Shown: positions 16,305-25,228, counted from the stretch's first letter. The stretch: 64,000 nucleotides of DNA from Salana multivorans (GCF_003751805.1 NZ_RKHQ01000001.1:62001-126000); one strand, 5' to 3'. Notes: generated from the letters alone by a model not told the origin. Numbers and translations: made by a program.

Positions 16305-17422
16305 AGCGCCGCGATCGTGCGTCGCCGCACGATGAGGACGAACACCGGGGCCCCGATGAGCGCGGCGATGATGCCGGCCGGCAGCTCCTCGGGGCGGACC
16401 AGGACCCGGGCGAGGACGTCGGCGGCGAGCAGCCAGACGGGGCCGAGCAACACGCTGAACGCGATCACCCAGCGCTGGTCGGAGCCGACCAGCCGCCGGG
16501 CGAGGAACGGAACGGCCAGGCCGACGAACGCGATCGGGCCGACCGCGGCCGTGGCGGCGCCGCACAGCAGCGTGATCGCCGCCATCGTCCCGGCCCGCGT
16601 CAGGCCGACGCGGACGCCGAGCGCCCGCCCGGTCTCCTCCCCCAGGGCGAGCGCGTTGAGCGCGGGCGCGAGCAGCAGCGCGACGACCAGACCGGCCAGC
16701 ACGAACGGCGTGATCATCGACAGGATCGGGTAGAGCCGGCCCTCGAGCGATCCGGAGACCCAGTAGCGGAACTCGTTGTACGCGGTCTGGTCGCCCAGGA
16801 TGATCGTCTGCGTGAGGGCCTGCAGCGCCGCGCTGATCGCGACACCGGCCAGCGCCAGCCGGACCGGGGTCGCGGCGTTGCGGTGCGACGTGCCGAGGGC
16901 GTAGACGGCCACGGACGCCAGCGCGGCGCCAGCGAACGCGAACCACAGGTAGAACCCGATGCCGCTCACGCCGGTGAGCGCGACGACGAGCACGACGGCG
17001 ATCGACGCACCCGCGTTGACGCCGAGGATGCCGGGGTCGGCCAGCGGGTTCCGGGTGAGGGACTGCATGAGGCCGCCGGCCACCCCGAGCGCGGCGCCGA
17101 CCACGATGCCGAGCAGCGTCCGCGGGACACGCAGGCCGTGGACGACCGTCGCGTCCATCGATCCGTCCGGGTGCCGCAGCAGCTCCCACGCCCGGCCCAC
17201 CGGGATCGGGTTCGAGCCGACCGAGAGCGAGAGCAGGACCGCGACGGCCAGCGCCGCCAGCGTGAGGACGAGGACGCCGGCCTTGACCGCACCGGGACGG
17301 GTGATCGTCGGCGGGCCAGGGCGCACGGGTGGTGGCACGGACGCCCCGGGCGCCGCGTCGCTCGCCCCCGGCGTGACGACGAGGACGGTCTCCCCGGTCG
17401 CCTCCTCGCTCGGCCCGATCAT
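16301..17422 (-). CDS. FecCD-family iron-siderophore permease, first subunit (373 aa)
   Basis: Integral membrane permease partner of the 363-aa FecCD protein. It shows the same landmarks: LRVPRTLLGIVVGAALGVAG, LTRNPLADPGILG, LGEETGRALGVRVG and GPIAFVGLAVPFLARRLVG, over about ten transmembrane helices. A Pro/Ala-rich cytoplasmic extension of about 45 residues precedes the first helix. The ATG overlaps the TGA of the 324-aa surface protein gene (ATGA), so surface protein and channel are translationally coupled. Specificity (catecholate, hydroxamate or haem) cannot be told from the sequence. Confidence 0.93.
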   Translation of the reverse strand: MIGPSEEATGETVLVVTPGASDAAPGASVPPPVRPGPPTITRPGAVKAGVLVLTLAALAVAVLLSLSVGSNPIPVGRAWELLRHPDGSMDATVVHGLRVPRTLLGIVVGAALGVAGGLMQSLTRNPLADPGILGVNAGASIAVVLVVALTGVSGIGFYLWFAFAGAALASVAVYALGTSHRNAATPVRLALAGVAISAALQALTQTIILGDQTAYNEFRYWVSGSLEGRLYPILSMITPFVLAGLVVALLLAPALNALALGEETGRALGVRVGLTRAGTMAAITLLCGAATAAVGPIAFVGLAVPFLARRLVGSDQRWVIAFSVLLGPVWLLAADVLARVLVRPEELPAGIIAALIGAPVFVLIVRRRTIAAL

Positions 17423-18393
17423 TCCCCGCTGCCAGCCGCGGGCGCGCTCCGGCGCCGCTTGGCCAGCGCCCAGCCGAGCAGCGCCGCCGCCACGAGGACG
17501 GCTCCGCCGAGCACGACGATCCCGACGACGGGGACGCTCGAGGCCGGCGGCTGCTCGGCGACGACGACCGGGGCGACGGAGCCGTCGGCCGACGCGTCCT
17601 GCGTCGCCGCGAGCTCCTCGGCCGTCTCCGCCGGGGTGTCCTCGGTCGAGGTCACCGTCGGCTCCGCGCTCGGGGCGGCCTCCTCGCCCAGGTCGAGGGT
17701 GACCGATCCGCCGGCCGCGTCCTCACCGGACGCGGCACCGGCACCGCCGGACGCCCCGTCCGCTGCTCCGCCCGCGGCGCCGGACCCGCCGGCGGCCCCG
17801 GCCGCGCCGGTGTCACCGCCACCGCCCGTCCCGTCGGCTCCCCCGCTCGCGCCGGCGACGACCGTGAAGTCGTTGCCACCGCGGCGCGTGTAGCCCTCGT
17901 AGCCGAGCTTCTCGCCGGTCACGGAGTCGAAGACGTCCCCCGTGGCGAGCATGCGCAGCCAGTGGGCACCCTCGGCGAGGTCGGGCACGATGATCGACCC
18001 GCTCGCGTAACCGGTGGCGTCGAGCGCCTGGGTCGCGTAGACGCAGGCGCCGTGGGAGGTGTCGGAGCACATCTGTCCGTCGTCGATCTTGATGTAGACC
18101 GTCTCGTTCGCCGGGTACCCGGACACCTCGAAGTACAGCCGGTCGCCTGGCCGGACCTCGGTCGGCCAGACGCGGGAGGAGGTGCCCGGCGTCTCCGGTC
18201 CCGGACCGTCCGGCGGGAGCGCGAGCGCCGCACCGCCGAGGCCGAGCACGGCGCCCGCCGCCCCGACCAGGACCGCGAGGAGCAGGGCGAGCAGTCGCCC
18301 CGGCCCGCGTCTGGCGACGCGGCGCCCCCCGCGGGTCCGCGCGGCGGTCGTCGCGCGCGTGGTCGTCGTGCCATCGGTCGTGTGGTGGATCAT
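17419..18393 (-). CDS. Secreted, membrane-anchored protein with one 'IKIDDG-type' module (324 aa)
   Basis: Unrecognised surface protein. A long basic N-terminus leads into a signal peptide (hydrophobic core about 34-58, ending ALA). One copy of the same module seen in the two giant proteins follows (about 65-180), with YIKIDDG, a Cys pair (CSDTSHGAC) that may form a disulphide, and an MLATGDVF strand in place of LTGSL. A very Gly/Ala-rich linker of about 70 residues and an acidic segment lead to a membrane helix (about 285-308) and KRRR. Start ATG 18393 is chosen because GAGGAGG precedes it. It lies between the 1574-aa surface protein and the permeases, so it may be the membrane-proximal acceptor that hands ligand to the importer; that role is inference. 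Confidence 0.8.
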   Translation of the reverse strand: MIHHTTDGTTTTRATTAARTRGGRRVARRGPGRLLALLLAVLVGAAGAVLGLGGAALALPPDGPGPETPGTSSRVWPTEVRPGDRLYFEVSGYPANETVYIKIDDGQMCSDTSHGACVYATQALDATGYASGSIIVPDLAEGAHWLRMLATGDVFDSVTGEKLGYEGYTRRGGNDFTVVAGASGGADGTGGGGDTGAAGAAGGSGAAGGAADGASGGAGAASGEDAAGGSVTLDLGEEAAPSAEPTVTSTEDTPAETAEELAATQDASADGSVAPVVVAEQPPASSVPVVGIVVLGGAVLVAAALLGWALAKRRRSAPAAGSGE

Positions 18394-18407
18394 GTCGTCC
18401 GGCCTCC

Positions 18408-21400
18408 TCAGGCGGGCTTCGTCGTCGGTGCGGGACCGCGCAGCGTGATCGCCGCGGCGCCGGCGCCGGCCAGCACGAGGAGCGCGAGACCGACGAGGAT
18501 CAGGGTCGGCGTCGGGTCCTGCGCGCCCGCGACGGCGCCGGGCGTGCCAGCGGTCAGGGCGGCCACCGGGTCCGGGTCCGCCTGGTCGTCGGTCCTCTCC
18601 GCCTCGGCCGCGGCTGCGAGCGGCTGCGGACCGTTGACGGCGAGCCAGCCGACGAGCGTCCCGGTGGCGTCGGTGATGGTGAGGCGGTGCAGGCCGTCGG
18701 GGAGGGTGCCGAGCCGCACGGTGAACGTGTGGTCGGCCCCGACCTGGACCCAGTCGACCGGGATCACCCGGCCGTCCTCCGTGTACAGGTGGAGGAAGAC
18801 CCACGCCCCGCCCGGCACGCCGGGGAGCGTGACGACCAGGCCGTCCTCGGTCTCGACGGCGGTGACGTCGCCGACGTTCGTGTCGTCGAGGTCCGTGTAC
18901 GCCCCGACCGGGGCCGGGGCCGGGTCGGCCGGTCGCGGCTGGGCCGCGCCGAGGACCTGAGGGGCCGTCCGGATGGTCGTGCGGGGGCGGGTGAGGGCGC
19001 CCGACGACGCCTTCCCGGCGCCGTCGACCGGCTGCTGCGTGACCGGCGGCGGGGCGGTCTCGGGGGCGAGCACCGTCACCGTCGTCCAGCCGAGCAGCGC
19101 GCCCGTGCGGTCCTGGACGGACAGCCTGTTCGTCCCGACCGGGAGCGTCACCCCGGCGAGCGGCAGGGCGATCCGGCCCGTCGCGTCCACCTGGAACCAG
19201 CGCGCGCCCCACGGGAAGCGCGGCGACATCTCGTCGTAGACGTTCGCGTACACCCAGTCCCCCGGGGCCGCGGCGGGCACGGTGACGAGCCAGCGCGTCG
19301 CCTCCTGCGTCACGCTCACCCCGCCCCGCGTCGCCTGGGTGAGGTCCTGCGTCGCGTGCGGCGGGTCGGGCGCGAGCGTCGGCTCGCCCGGCGTCGCGTT
19401 GGACGTGTCGCACGTCTCGCAGACCACCGTGAACTCGGGCGTCTGCATGGTGCGCGAGGCCTCGCGGACGCCGCCGTAGTACGGGTCGCCGGCCAGCGTC
19501 GCGGTCATGATGCGCAGCGTGTACGCCCCCTCCCCGAACGCCGGCGTCGAGCTGGTCCGGTCCGGCAGGGGGACCTGGACGTCGAAGCTGCCGTCGTCGG
19601 CCGCCTCGATGACGTACCAGATGGTCTTGTTCGTCCGGCAGATGCCGGCGGCGCACAGCCCCGTCTCCTCGCCGAGCTCGGCGTTGAAGACCCTGGCGGA
19701 GCCGCTGCCCTTGTGCGAGAACGCACCGTCGTTGATCTTGATGGCGATGTAGGAGCCCTTGCCGGTGACGGTGTTGCACCACTTCTCGCCGGTGAGCCGG
19801 ATGGTCCCGCCGACGTTCGCCGCTGGCACGGCCATGCCGGGCGCGAGCTGGTAGGTCGCCTCGGCTGGCGTGGCCGTGCAGCCCTCGGTGACGGGCGCGG
19901 TCCACGGCGTCCCGTCCACCGTCAGCGGCCGGGAGGTCCACTCGCGCGCCACGTCGCCGAGCGCGGTGCCGTCGTCGCGCGTCGTGAGCCGGACCGCGAC
20001 GTAGGAGCCCGCCGTCACCTCCGCCGGCAGGTCGAGGCTCGCGTCGAGCACGCCGTCGGCGCGCACGTGGACGCGCTGCCAGATCGTCGGGTCGGCCGGA
20101 TCGTCGTGCGGGTCGTCCGCGGTGCCGGCGCGCCGGTACGGCGTGCCGTCGGAGTCCAGGAGCCGGACGTCGACGACGGAGCCCGCCGCGCGGTCCTTCG
20201 TCAGCCAGCCCGTCCCGGTGAGCTGGACGGGCAGCCCCGAGTCCGCGGTGGACGGCACCCAGGCGGTCGCGTGGTCGCCGGCGACGGCGGAGTGGTACGT
20301 CTCGTGCGGGTACACGGGCTCGGTCACCGGGATCGGGTCGGCGAGGTCCTCGACGACCGTGAAGAGCAGCGTCGAGCCGCGCTGGACGTCAGCCGGCGAG
20401 CTCAGCAGCGACCCCGACAGCATGCGGACGGCGTGGGTCGTGCCGGGCGCGAAGCGCGCGTCGAGCTCGGCCCGGGTGAAGCTCGCGCCGCCGTCCGAGG
20501 CGGGCGAGACGGTGGCGAGCGTCGGCCACGGGATGGTCGCGGTCCACGTGCCGTCGCTCGCCGCCTGGACCATCGCGTGCGTCCGGCGGTCGTCGACCGG
20601 CTTGCCCGTGATCGGGTTCGTCACGGGCCGCTTGACGTAGACGGTGCTCGGGTCGCCCGAGTAGAGCGCGTCGAGGAAGAAGTTGACGACCGAGCCGGTG
20701 CGCCCGTCCGTCGCGAGGTAACCGCGGGTGCCACGGATCACGATGTCCTCGCCGACGACGACCCGCTCGGGTCCGGTGAAGCAGAACGGCTCGCCCGCGT
20801 GGCCGGCGGGACCGTAGGAGAGCCCGCAGTACTCGCGGACGTTCGCCCGCGCGGTCACCGTCAGCGAGGCGGGGTCGGTCACGACGCCCTCGGTGGTGCC
20901 GGGGTTGGTGAACCGCGCGCGGTAGCGCCACTCGGCGTCGTCGGCCACGACGGGTCCGAGCGGGTAGACCGACGCGGTGGCGCCGCGGATCGTCTCCCAC
21001 GTGACGCCGTCCCGGCTGCGCTCCCACTGGGTCGTGATCTCGGCACCGGCCGCCGTCGCGGTGAACCGCGCCGTCTCCCCCGCCTCGACGCTCTGGTCGG
21101 TCGGCTGCGTCGTGATCGCGATGCCGCTGGCCGCGACCCTCAGGGTGGCGGCCTCGCTCGTCGCCGTGCCCGCGCTGTTCGTGAACACGGCTCGGTACCG
21201 CGTGCCCGACCGGGCCGTGGTGAGGTCGGTCAGGGTCAGCGTCTCGGTGGTGGCACCGGCGAGCTCGACCCACGGGCCGCCGGGCTGGCTGGACTCCCAG
21301 CGCACGGACGGCGCGGGCGTGCCGGACGCGGCGGCGGTGAACGTCGCGGTCTCCCCCGCGGTCACGGAGGCATCGGCCGGCTGCACCGTGACGACGGGGG

Positions 21401-23132
21401 CGGTGGCCGGGTCCGTCGCGCTCCCGACGACGGTGAAGCGCACCGTGATGCCGCGCTGGTAGTCGCCGGCAAGCTGGGACCCCGTCAGGATGCGCACCAT
21501 GTGCTGCGTCCCCGGCGCCCAGCTCGTCGCGAAGAACTCCGCGTCCCTCGTGGTGTTCGTCTCGTCCGGCCACGGGATCTCGACCCGGAACGTGCCGTCG
21601 GCGTTCGCCTGGACGAGCGCGTGCGAGCGCTTGTCGGCGAACACCTCCCCCGTCACCGGGTGGACGATGTCGCGCGTCGAGAGCAGCGTGCTCGGGTCGC
21701 CCGAGTACGAGGCGTCGATCATGAACATCGCGACCGAGCCCTGCGCGCCGTCCGGGTGGACGTAGCTGCGCCCCTCGATGACGATCGGCTGGCCGGCCAC
21801 GACGGCGTTCGGCGCACTCACGCTGAACGGCGTCGGGGTCGTCCCCTCCGGCCCGTACGACTCGCCCGTCACCGTCACCGAACCGCGGGTGTCCAGACGC
21901 TCGGTCACCCGCAGCTGCGCGGGGTAGGAGGTGGTGGAGCCGGCGTCGCTGGTGACGACGACGCGGTAGAACGTGCCGTGGTCGCCGGGTCGGACGTCCG
22001 GGACCACGAGCGTCGCCTGCGTCGCGCCGTCGACCGCGGCCCACGTGCTGTCGTCGGGCTCGCCGTTCGGGAGCGCGGTCCGGGTGGACTCCCACCGCGT
22101 GACGGCGGGCGTCTCGCTGGTCGCGGTCACGGTGAACGTGGCGTCCTCGCCGACGCGCACGGTCTGGCCGACCGGGTGCGCGGTGATGGTCGGCTTCGCC
22201 GCGATGGTGAGCTTCGCGGGGTCGGTCGCGACCGTCGCCCCGGCGTCGTCGGTGAACACCGCGCGGTACCAGCGGTTGCCCTGGTGCGGGGTGGCGCCGG
22301 CGGTCACGGTGAGCGTCGCCCTGTTCTCACCGGCGAGGTCGACCCACCGGTCGCCCGCCGGCGGGCCGGACGCCGACAGGCTCGCGCTGCGCTGCCACTG
22401 GATCCTCGCCTGGCCGACGCCGCCGGTGGCGGCGGCCCGGAACTGGGCCTGGGCACCGGTGGCGACGCTGACGTCGGACGGGTGGCTGGTCACGACGAGG
22501 CCGGCGGCGAGCGTCGAGACCCGACCCTCGCCGGAGGACGGGGCCGGCGCGGCGGCGGGGGTGGGCGCGGCCTCGTCGGTCTCGGCGGACTCCGCGGGTG
22601 CCGGGGGCGCGGCGGTCCCGGGGTCCTCGGCTGCGACCTCCTCGGCGGGCACCAGCTCGGCTGGCGTCTCCTCGGCCGGGGTCACGGTGAGCAGCGCGGG
22701 CTCGGAGGTGACGACGGTGCCGTCGGCGCCGGCCACCTGGACGCGGTAGGTCCCCTGCGCCGCGGCGTCGGCCGCGGGCAGCGTCAGCTCGGCGGTGAGC
22801 GCGCTCGGGTTCGCCGCCGCGTCGACGTCGTGCCAGGCGGTCTCGTCGGCTGCGGCGACGTCCTCGCCGTCCGCGAGCACCTGCCAGCGGTAGCCGGCGG
22901 CGTCGGCGGCCACGACGTCGAGCACGGCGTCGTCGCCCGCGGTGACCGTCACGGCCAGCGGCTGGCGGGTAATCGCGACGCCGTCGGGCGCGGCGAGCGC
23001 GACCGGGGCGCCGGCGACGAGGACCACGAGCGCGAGCAGCATCCCGATCGTCGAGCGCAGCGCGGTCGCGGAGCGGGTCGTCGGGAGCTTCGCGAACGGA
23101 CGGGTGGCGGGCTGGCCGGGGTGCGGGGTCAC
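18408..23132 (-). CDS. Large cell-surface Ig-repeat protein with novel iron-locus modules (1574 aa)
   Basis: Secreted protein: signal peptide about 1-48, five Ig-like repeats (QPxxxxVxxG to YRAVFT), four copies of the unrecognised module of 110-190 residues (coding near 21.9-21.4, 20.9-20.3, 20.3-19.9 and 19.8-19.4 kb), and two copies of the LLGW module (19.3-19.05 and 18.9-18.6 kb). The last long module carries IKINDGAF and several cysteines (two in CETC, one in CAAGIC). A C-terminal membrane helix and a short basic tail anchor it; no LPXTG-like motif is present. GTG 23132 overlaps the stop of the siderophore-binding lipoprotein gene, so both are made together. It closely parallels the 2155-aa protein at 6877-13344. 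Likely an iron-regulated surface receptor, by context only. Confidence 0.85.
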   Translation of the reverse strand: MTPHPGQPATRPFAKLPTTRSATALRSTIGMLLALVVLVAGAPVALAAPDGVAITRQPLAVTVTAGDDAVLDVVAADAAGYRWQVLADGEDVAAADETAWHDVDAAANPSALTAELTLPAADAAAQGTYRVQVAGADGTVVTSEPALLTVTPAEETPAELVPAEEVAAEDPGTAAPPAPAESAETDEAAPTPAAAPAPSSGEGRVSTLAAGLVVTSHPSDVSVATGAQAQFRAAATGGVGQARIQWQRSASLSASGPPAGDRWVDLAGENRATLTVTAGATPHQGNRWYRAVFTDDAGATVATDPAKLTIAAKPTITAHPVGQTVRVGEDATFTVTATSETPAVTRWESTRTALPNGEPDDSTWAAVDGATQATLVVPDVRPGDHGTFYRVVVTSDAGSTTSYPAQLRVTERLDTRGSVTVTGESYGPEGTTPTPFSVSAPNAVVAGQPIVIEGRSYVHPDGAQGSVAMFMIDASYSGDPSTLLSTRDIVHPVTGEVFADKRSHALVQANADGTFRVEIPWPDETNTTRDAEFFATSWAPGTQHMVRILTGSQLAGDYQRGITVRFTVVGSATDPATAPVVTVQPADASVTAGETATFTAAASGTPAPSVRWESSQPGGPWVELAGATTETLTLTDLTTARSGTRYRAVFTNSAGTATSEAATLRVAASGIAITTQPTDQSVEAGETARFTATAAGAEITTQWERSRDGVTWETIRGATASVYPLGPVVADDAEWRYRARFTNPGTTEGVVTDPASLTVTARANVREYCGLSYGPAGHAGEPFCFTGPERVVVGEDIVIRGTRGYLATDGRTGSVVNFFLDALYSGDPSTVYVKRPVTNPITGKPVDDRRTHAMVQAASDGTWTATIPWPTLATVSPASDGGASFTRAELDARFAPGTTHAVRMLSGSLLSSPADVQRGSTLLFTVVEDLADPIPVTEPVYPHETYHSAVAGDHATAWVPSTADSGLPVQLTGTGWLTKDRAAGSVVDVRLLDSDGTPYRRAGTADDPHDDPADPTIWQRVHVRADGVLDASLDLPAEVTAGSYVAVRLTTRDDGTALGDVAREWTSRPLTVDGTPWTAPVTEGCTATPAEATYQLAPGMAVPAANVGGTIRLTGEKWCNTVTGKGSYIAIKINDGAFSHKGSGSARVFNAELGEETGLCAAGICRTNKTIWYVIEAADDGSFDVQVPLPDRTSSTPAFGEGAYTLRIMTATLAGDPYYGGVREASRTMQTPEFTVVCETCDTSNATPGEPTLAPDPPHATQDLTQATRGGVSVTQEATRWLVTVPAAAPGDWVYANVYDEMSPRFPWGARWFQVDATGRIALPLAGVTLPVGTNRLSVQDRTGALLGWTTVTVLAPETAPPPVTQQPVDGAGKASSGALTRPRTTIRTAPQVLGAAQPRPADPAPAPVGAYTDLDDTNVGDVTAVETEDGLVVTLPGVPGGAWVFLHLYTEDGRVIPVDWVQVGADHTFTVRLGTLPDGLHRLTITDATGTLVGWLAVNGPQPLAAAAEAERTDDQADPDPVAALTAGTPGAVAGAQDPTPTLILVGLALLVLAGAGAAAITLRGPAPTTKPA

Positions 23133-24259
23133 AGGAGCGTCTCCTCGATGAACTCGACGATCCCCGTCATGAGGATCGGACCGCCCGTCGACGTCCACAG
23201 CGAGCCGTCGACGAGGATGACGTGGCCGTCGCGGTAGGCCTTGAGATCCGTGAAGCCCGGGGTCCCGACGGCCTCGTCGTACGCCTGCTGGGCGCCGGTG
23301 ATGTCGGCCGTGCCGCCCGCGACGGGGTTGTCGACGCTCGAGCCGCCGAGCGTGCCGAAGAACATGTAGTCGGCGTCGGCGTCGGCGAGGTTCTCCAGCG
23401 AGATCGGCTCGGAGTGGCCCCGGCCCTCGCGGTCCTGCGCGGGCGGACGCGCCAGCCCGAGCTCGTCCAGCGCCATCCCGGGCGGCAGCTCCTTGAGGAT
23501 GAGCGAGGCGTTGGAGCCCTGCCAGCGCACGATCGAGAACGTCTTGTCGTCGTAGCCGGCCTCCCGCAGCCGCCCGCCGACGTCGGCGACGAGGGTGTCG
23601 AAGTCGCCGAGGACCCGCTCGGCCTCGTCGGAGCGGTTGAGCGCGTTCGCGACGTTGCGGAAGGTGGTGCGCCACTCCGCGCCGGCGTAGCCGACGAAGT
23701 AGACCGGGGCGATCTTCTCCATGATGGCGATCGACTCGGGGTTGTTGCCGCCCGAGGCATAGGTGAGGATCAGGTCCGGCTTCAGCGCGGCGATCGCCTC
23801 GAAGTTGAACTGCGCGACCGTGCCGACGGCCGGGATGCCCTCCGCTCGGTCGAGCAGGTAGTTCGGCATCGTGCTCTGGCCGCGCCCGTTGACCGAGCCG
23901 ACGGGTGTCACGCCGAGCGCGAGCGCACCGTCGAGGGTCGGCTCGGAGAGCGTCACGACGCGCAGCGGCTCCGCCGGGACGACGACCGGGTCGTGCCGGA
24001 CGTCCTCGACGACGCGGACGGGGGTGCCGTCCGCGACGCCGGGGACCCCCGCTGCGGGTCCCTCAGCCCCGATCTCGGTCTCCTCCGGGCCGATCCCGGC
24101 GGCGGACGCAGAGGCGCCGGCGGCCGGCGAGCCGGCGGCGGCCGAGGCGCCGCCGTCGTTGCCGGGCGTGGTCCCGGGGACGCCGCAGCCGGTGAGGGCG
24201 AGCAGGGCGCCGAGGACGAGCGCCCCCAGGCTCGCCCGAGCGCGCACGGAGAACTGCAT
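23129..24259 (-). CDS. Iron-siderophore-binding lipoprotein (FecB/FepB-type, 376 aa)
   Basis: Extracellular substrate-binding lipoprotein of a class III (FecB/BtuF) ABC importer. The lipobox ALTGC places the lipidated Cys at about 25; an Ala/Gly/Glu-rich linker of about 55 residues follows. The binding fold shows VVTLSEPTLDGALALGV, ALKPDLILT and an end with DGHVILVDGSLW, all typical of periplasmic-binding-protein-2 domains. Start ATG 24259 has CAGGAG upstream. It is the first gene of the unit and lies about 65 bases below an iron box, so iron-repressed expression is expected. It should deliver ligand to the two FecCD permeases. Ligand identity is unknown. Confidence 0.92.
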   Translation of the reverse strand: MQFSVRARASLGALVLGALLALTGCGVPGTTPGNDGGASAAAGSPAAGASASAAGIGPEETEIGAEGPAAGVPGVADGTPVRVVEDVRHDPVVVPAEPLRVVTLSEPTLDGALALGVTPVGSVNGRGQSTMPNYLLDRAEGIPAVGTVAQFNFEAIAALKPDLILTYASGGNNPESIAIMEKIAPVYFVGYAGAEWRTTFRNVANALNRSDEAERVLGDFDTLVADVGGRLREAGYDDKTFSIVRWQGSNASLILKELPPGMALDELGLARPPAQDREGRGHSEPISLENLADADADYMFFGTLGGSSVDNPVAGGTADITGAQQAYDEAVGTPGFTDLKAYRDGHVILVDGSLWTSTGGPILMTGIVEFIEETLL

Positions 24260-24322
24260 GGGTCGAAGGCTCCTGAGGGATGTGGGTGTCGATGCATCCG
24301 ACTCCGACACATCTGATGTAAC

Positions 24323-24341
24323 TGAGGTTAGGCATGACTTC
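24323..24341 (-). promoter_or_regulatory. DtxR/IdeR-type iron box upstream of the siderophore-binding lipoprotein
   Basis: The plus strand reads TGAGGTTAGGCATGACTTC. Twelve of 19 positions match the DtxR/IdeR consensus TTAGGTTAGSCTAACCTAA, with a near-perfect left half (AGGTTAGGC) and a weak right half. It lies in the 273-base divergent gap and could act on either neighbour, but the minus-strand iron genes are the sensible target. The same gap also holds a GC-rich run of overlapping GCGGGTCGCGG repeats at about 24409-24452. Confidence 0.65.
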
Positions 24342-24532
24342 CCTCTGTGGTCAAGGCGTCCGGCCGCGTCGTCTCGCCCCTCGACCCGCGGGCGGTCGCG
24401 GGCACGATCGCGGGTCGCGGGTCGCGGCCGCGGGTCGCGGCCGCGGTCGCGGCGCCCGGTGCCGACGCGCGTCGTCGCCGGGCGCCGGGGCGACGGCGGA
24501 ATGGAACGGCGGCACGCGCGGTTGCGTCGAGC

Positions 24533-25228
24533 GTGAAGATCGACATCTGGTCCGACATCGCCTGCCCCTGGTGCTACATCGGCAAGCGCCGGTTCGAGCG
24601 CGCGCTCGCCGCGTTCGAGCACCGCGACGAGGTCGAGGTCGTCTGGCACTCCTACCAGCTCGACCCGACGCTGCCCGAGCACTACGACGGCACCGAGGCC
24701 GCCTACCTCGCCACGCGCAAGGGGCTGCCGGAGGAGCAGGTCCACCAGATGTTCGCGCACGTCGCGCAGCAGGCGGCCGGCGAGGGCCTGGACTACGACT
24801 TCGACGCACTCGTCGTCGCCAACTCGATGCGCGGCCACCAGCTCCTCCACCTCGCCCGGGAGAGCGGCGTCGCCGACCAGGTCAAGGAGGCGCTGCTGCG
24901 GACGCACTTCGTCGAGGGCGGCGACATCGGCGACGAGGAGGTGCTCGTGCGGATCGGCGTCGCCGCGGGCCTGGCGGAGCAGGACGTCCGCGACGAGCTG
25001 GCCTCCGGCTCGCGGATCCCCGCGGTGCGCGCGGACGTCGCCGAGGCCGCGGCGCTCGGCATCCAGGCCGTGCCGACGTTCGTCCTCGACATGACCTACG
25101 CGGTCTCGGGCGCGCAGCCGAGCGAGGTCTTCGCGACCGCGCTGGAGCAGGCGTGGGCCGCGTCGCGGCCCCGGCTCCAGCAGCTCGCCGACGGCGACGC
25201 CTGCGGCCCGGACGGCTGCGCGATCTAG
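24533..25228 (+). CDS. DsbA-family oxidoreductase, FrnE-like (231 aa)
   Basis: Cytoplasmic thioredoxin-fold protein of the FrnE/DsbA subfamily. The active site is at the very N-terminus, SDIACPWCYIGKRRFE, giving the CPWC redox pair; the inserted helical domain follows and the fold closes with AVPTFVLD, where the cis-proline precedes Thr as in FrnE. The C-terminal CGPDGC adds a second cysteine pair, a common FrnE feature. Start GTG 24533 is chosen because the conserved first strand begins at once; the frame is open upstream through repetitive GC-rich sequence that is unlikely to be coding. It diverges from the iron locus but has no evident link to it. Confidence 0.88.
   Translation: MKIDIWSDIACPWCYIGKRRFERALAAFEHRDEVEVVWHSYQLDPTLPEHYDGTEAAYLATRKGLPEEQVHQMFAHVAQQAAGEGLDYDFDALVVANSMRGHQLLHLARESGVADQVKEALLRTHFVEGGDIGDEEVLVRIGVAAGLAEQDVRDELASGSRIPAVRADVAEAAALGIQAVPTFVLDMTYAVSGAQPSEVFATALEQAWAASRPRLQQLADGDACGPDGCAI

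Noticed and set aside
6877-23132. HtaA or NEAT haem-binding domains in the surface proteins
   Set aside because: The modules do not show the NEAT YxxxY strand or the HtaA Trp/Tyr pattern as I know them; a profile search would be decisive.
18687-23237. 1516-codon plus-strand open frame over the 1574-aa surface protein
   Set aside because: Same reason: an antisense shadow caused by GC bias at third positions.
24347-24532. N-terminal extension of the FrnE-like protein back to 24347
   Set aside because: The extension is Arg/Ala/Gly repeats across GC-rich direct repeats, and the conserved fold begins right at GTG 24533.
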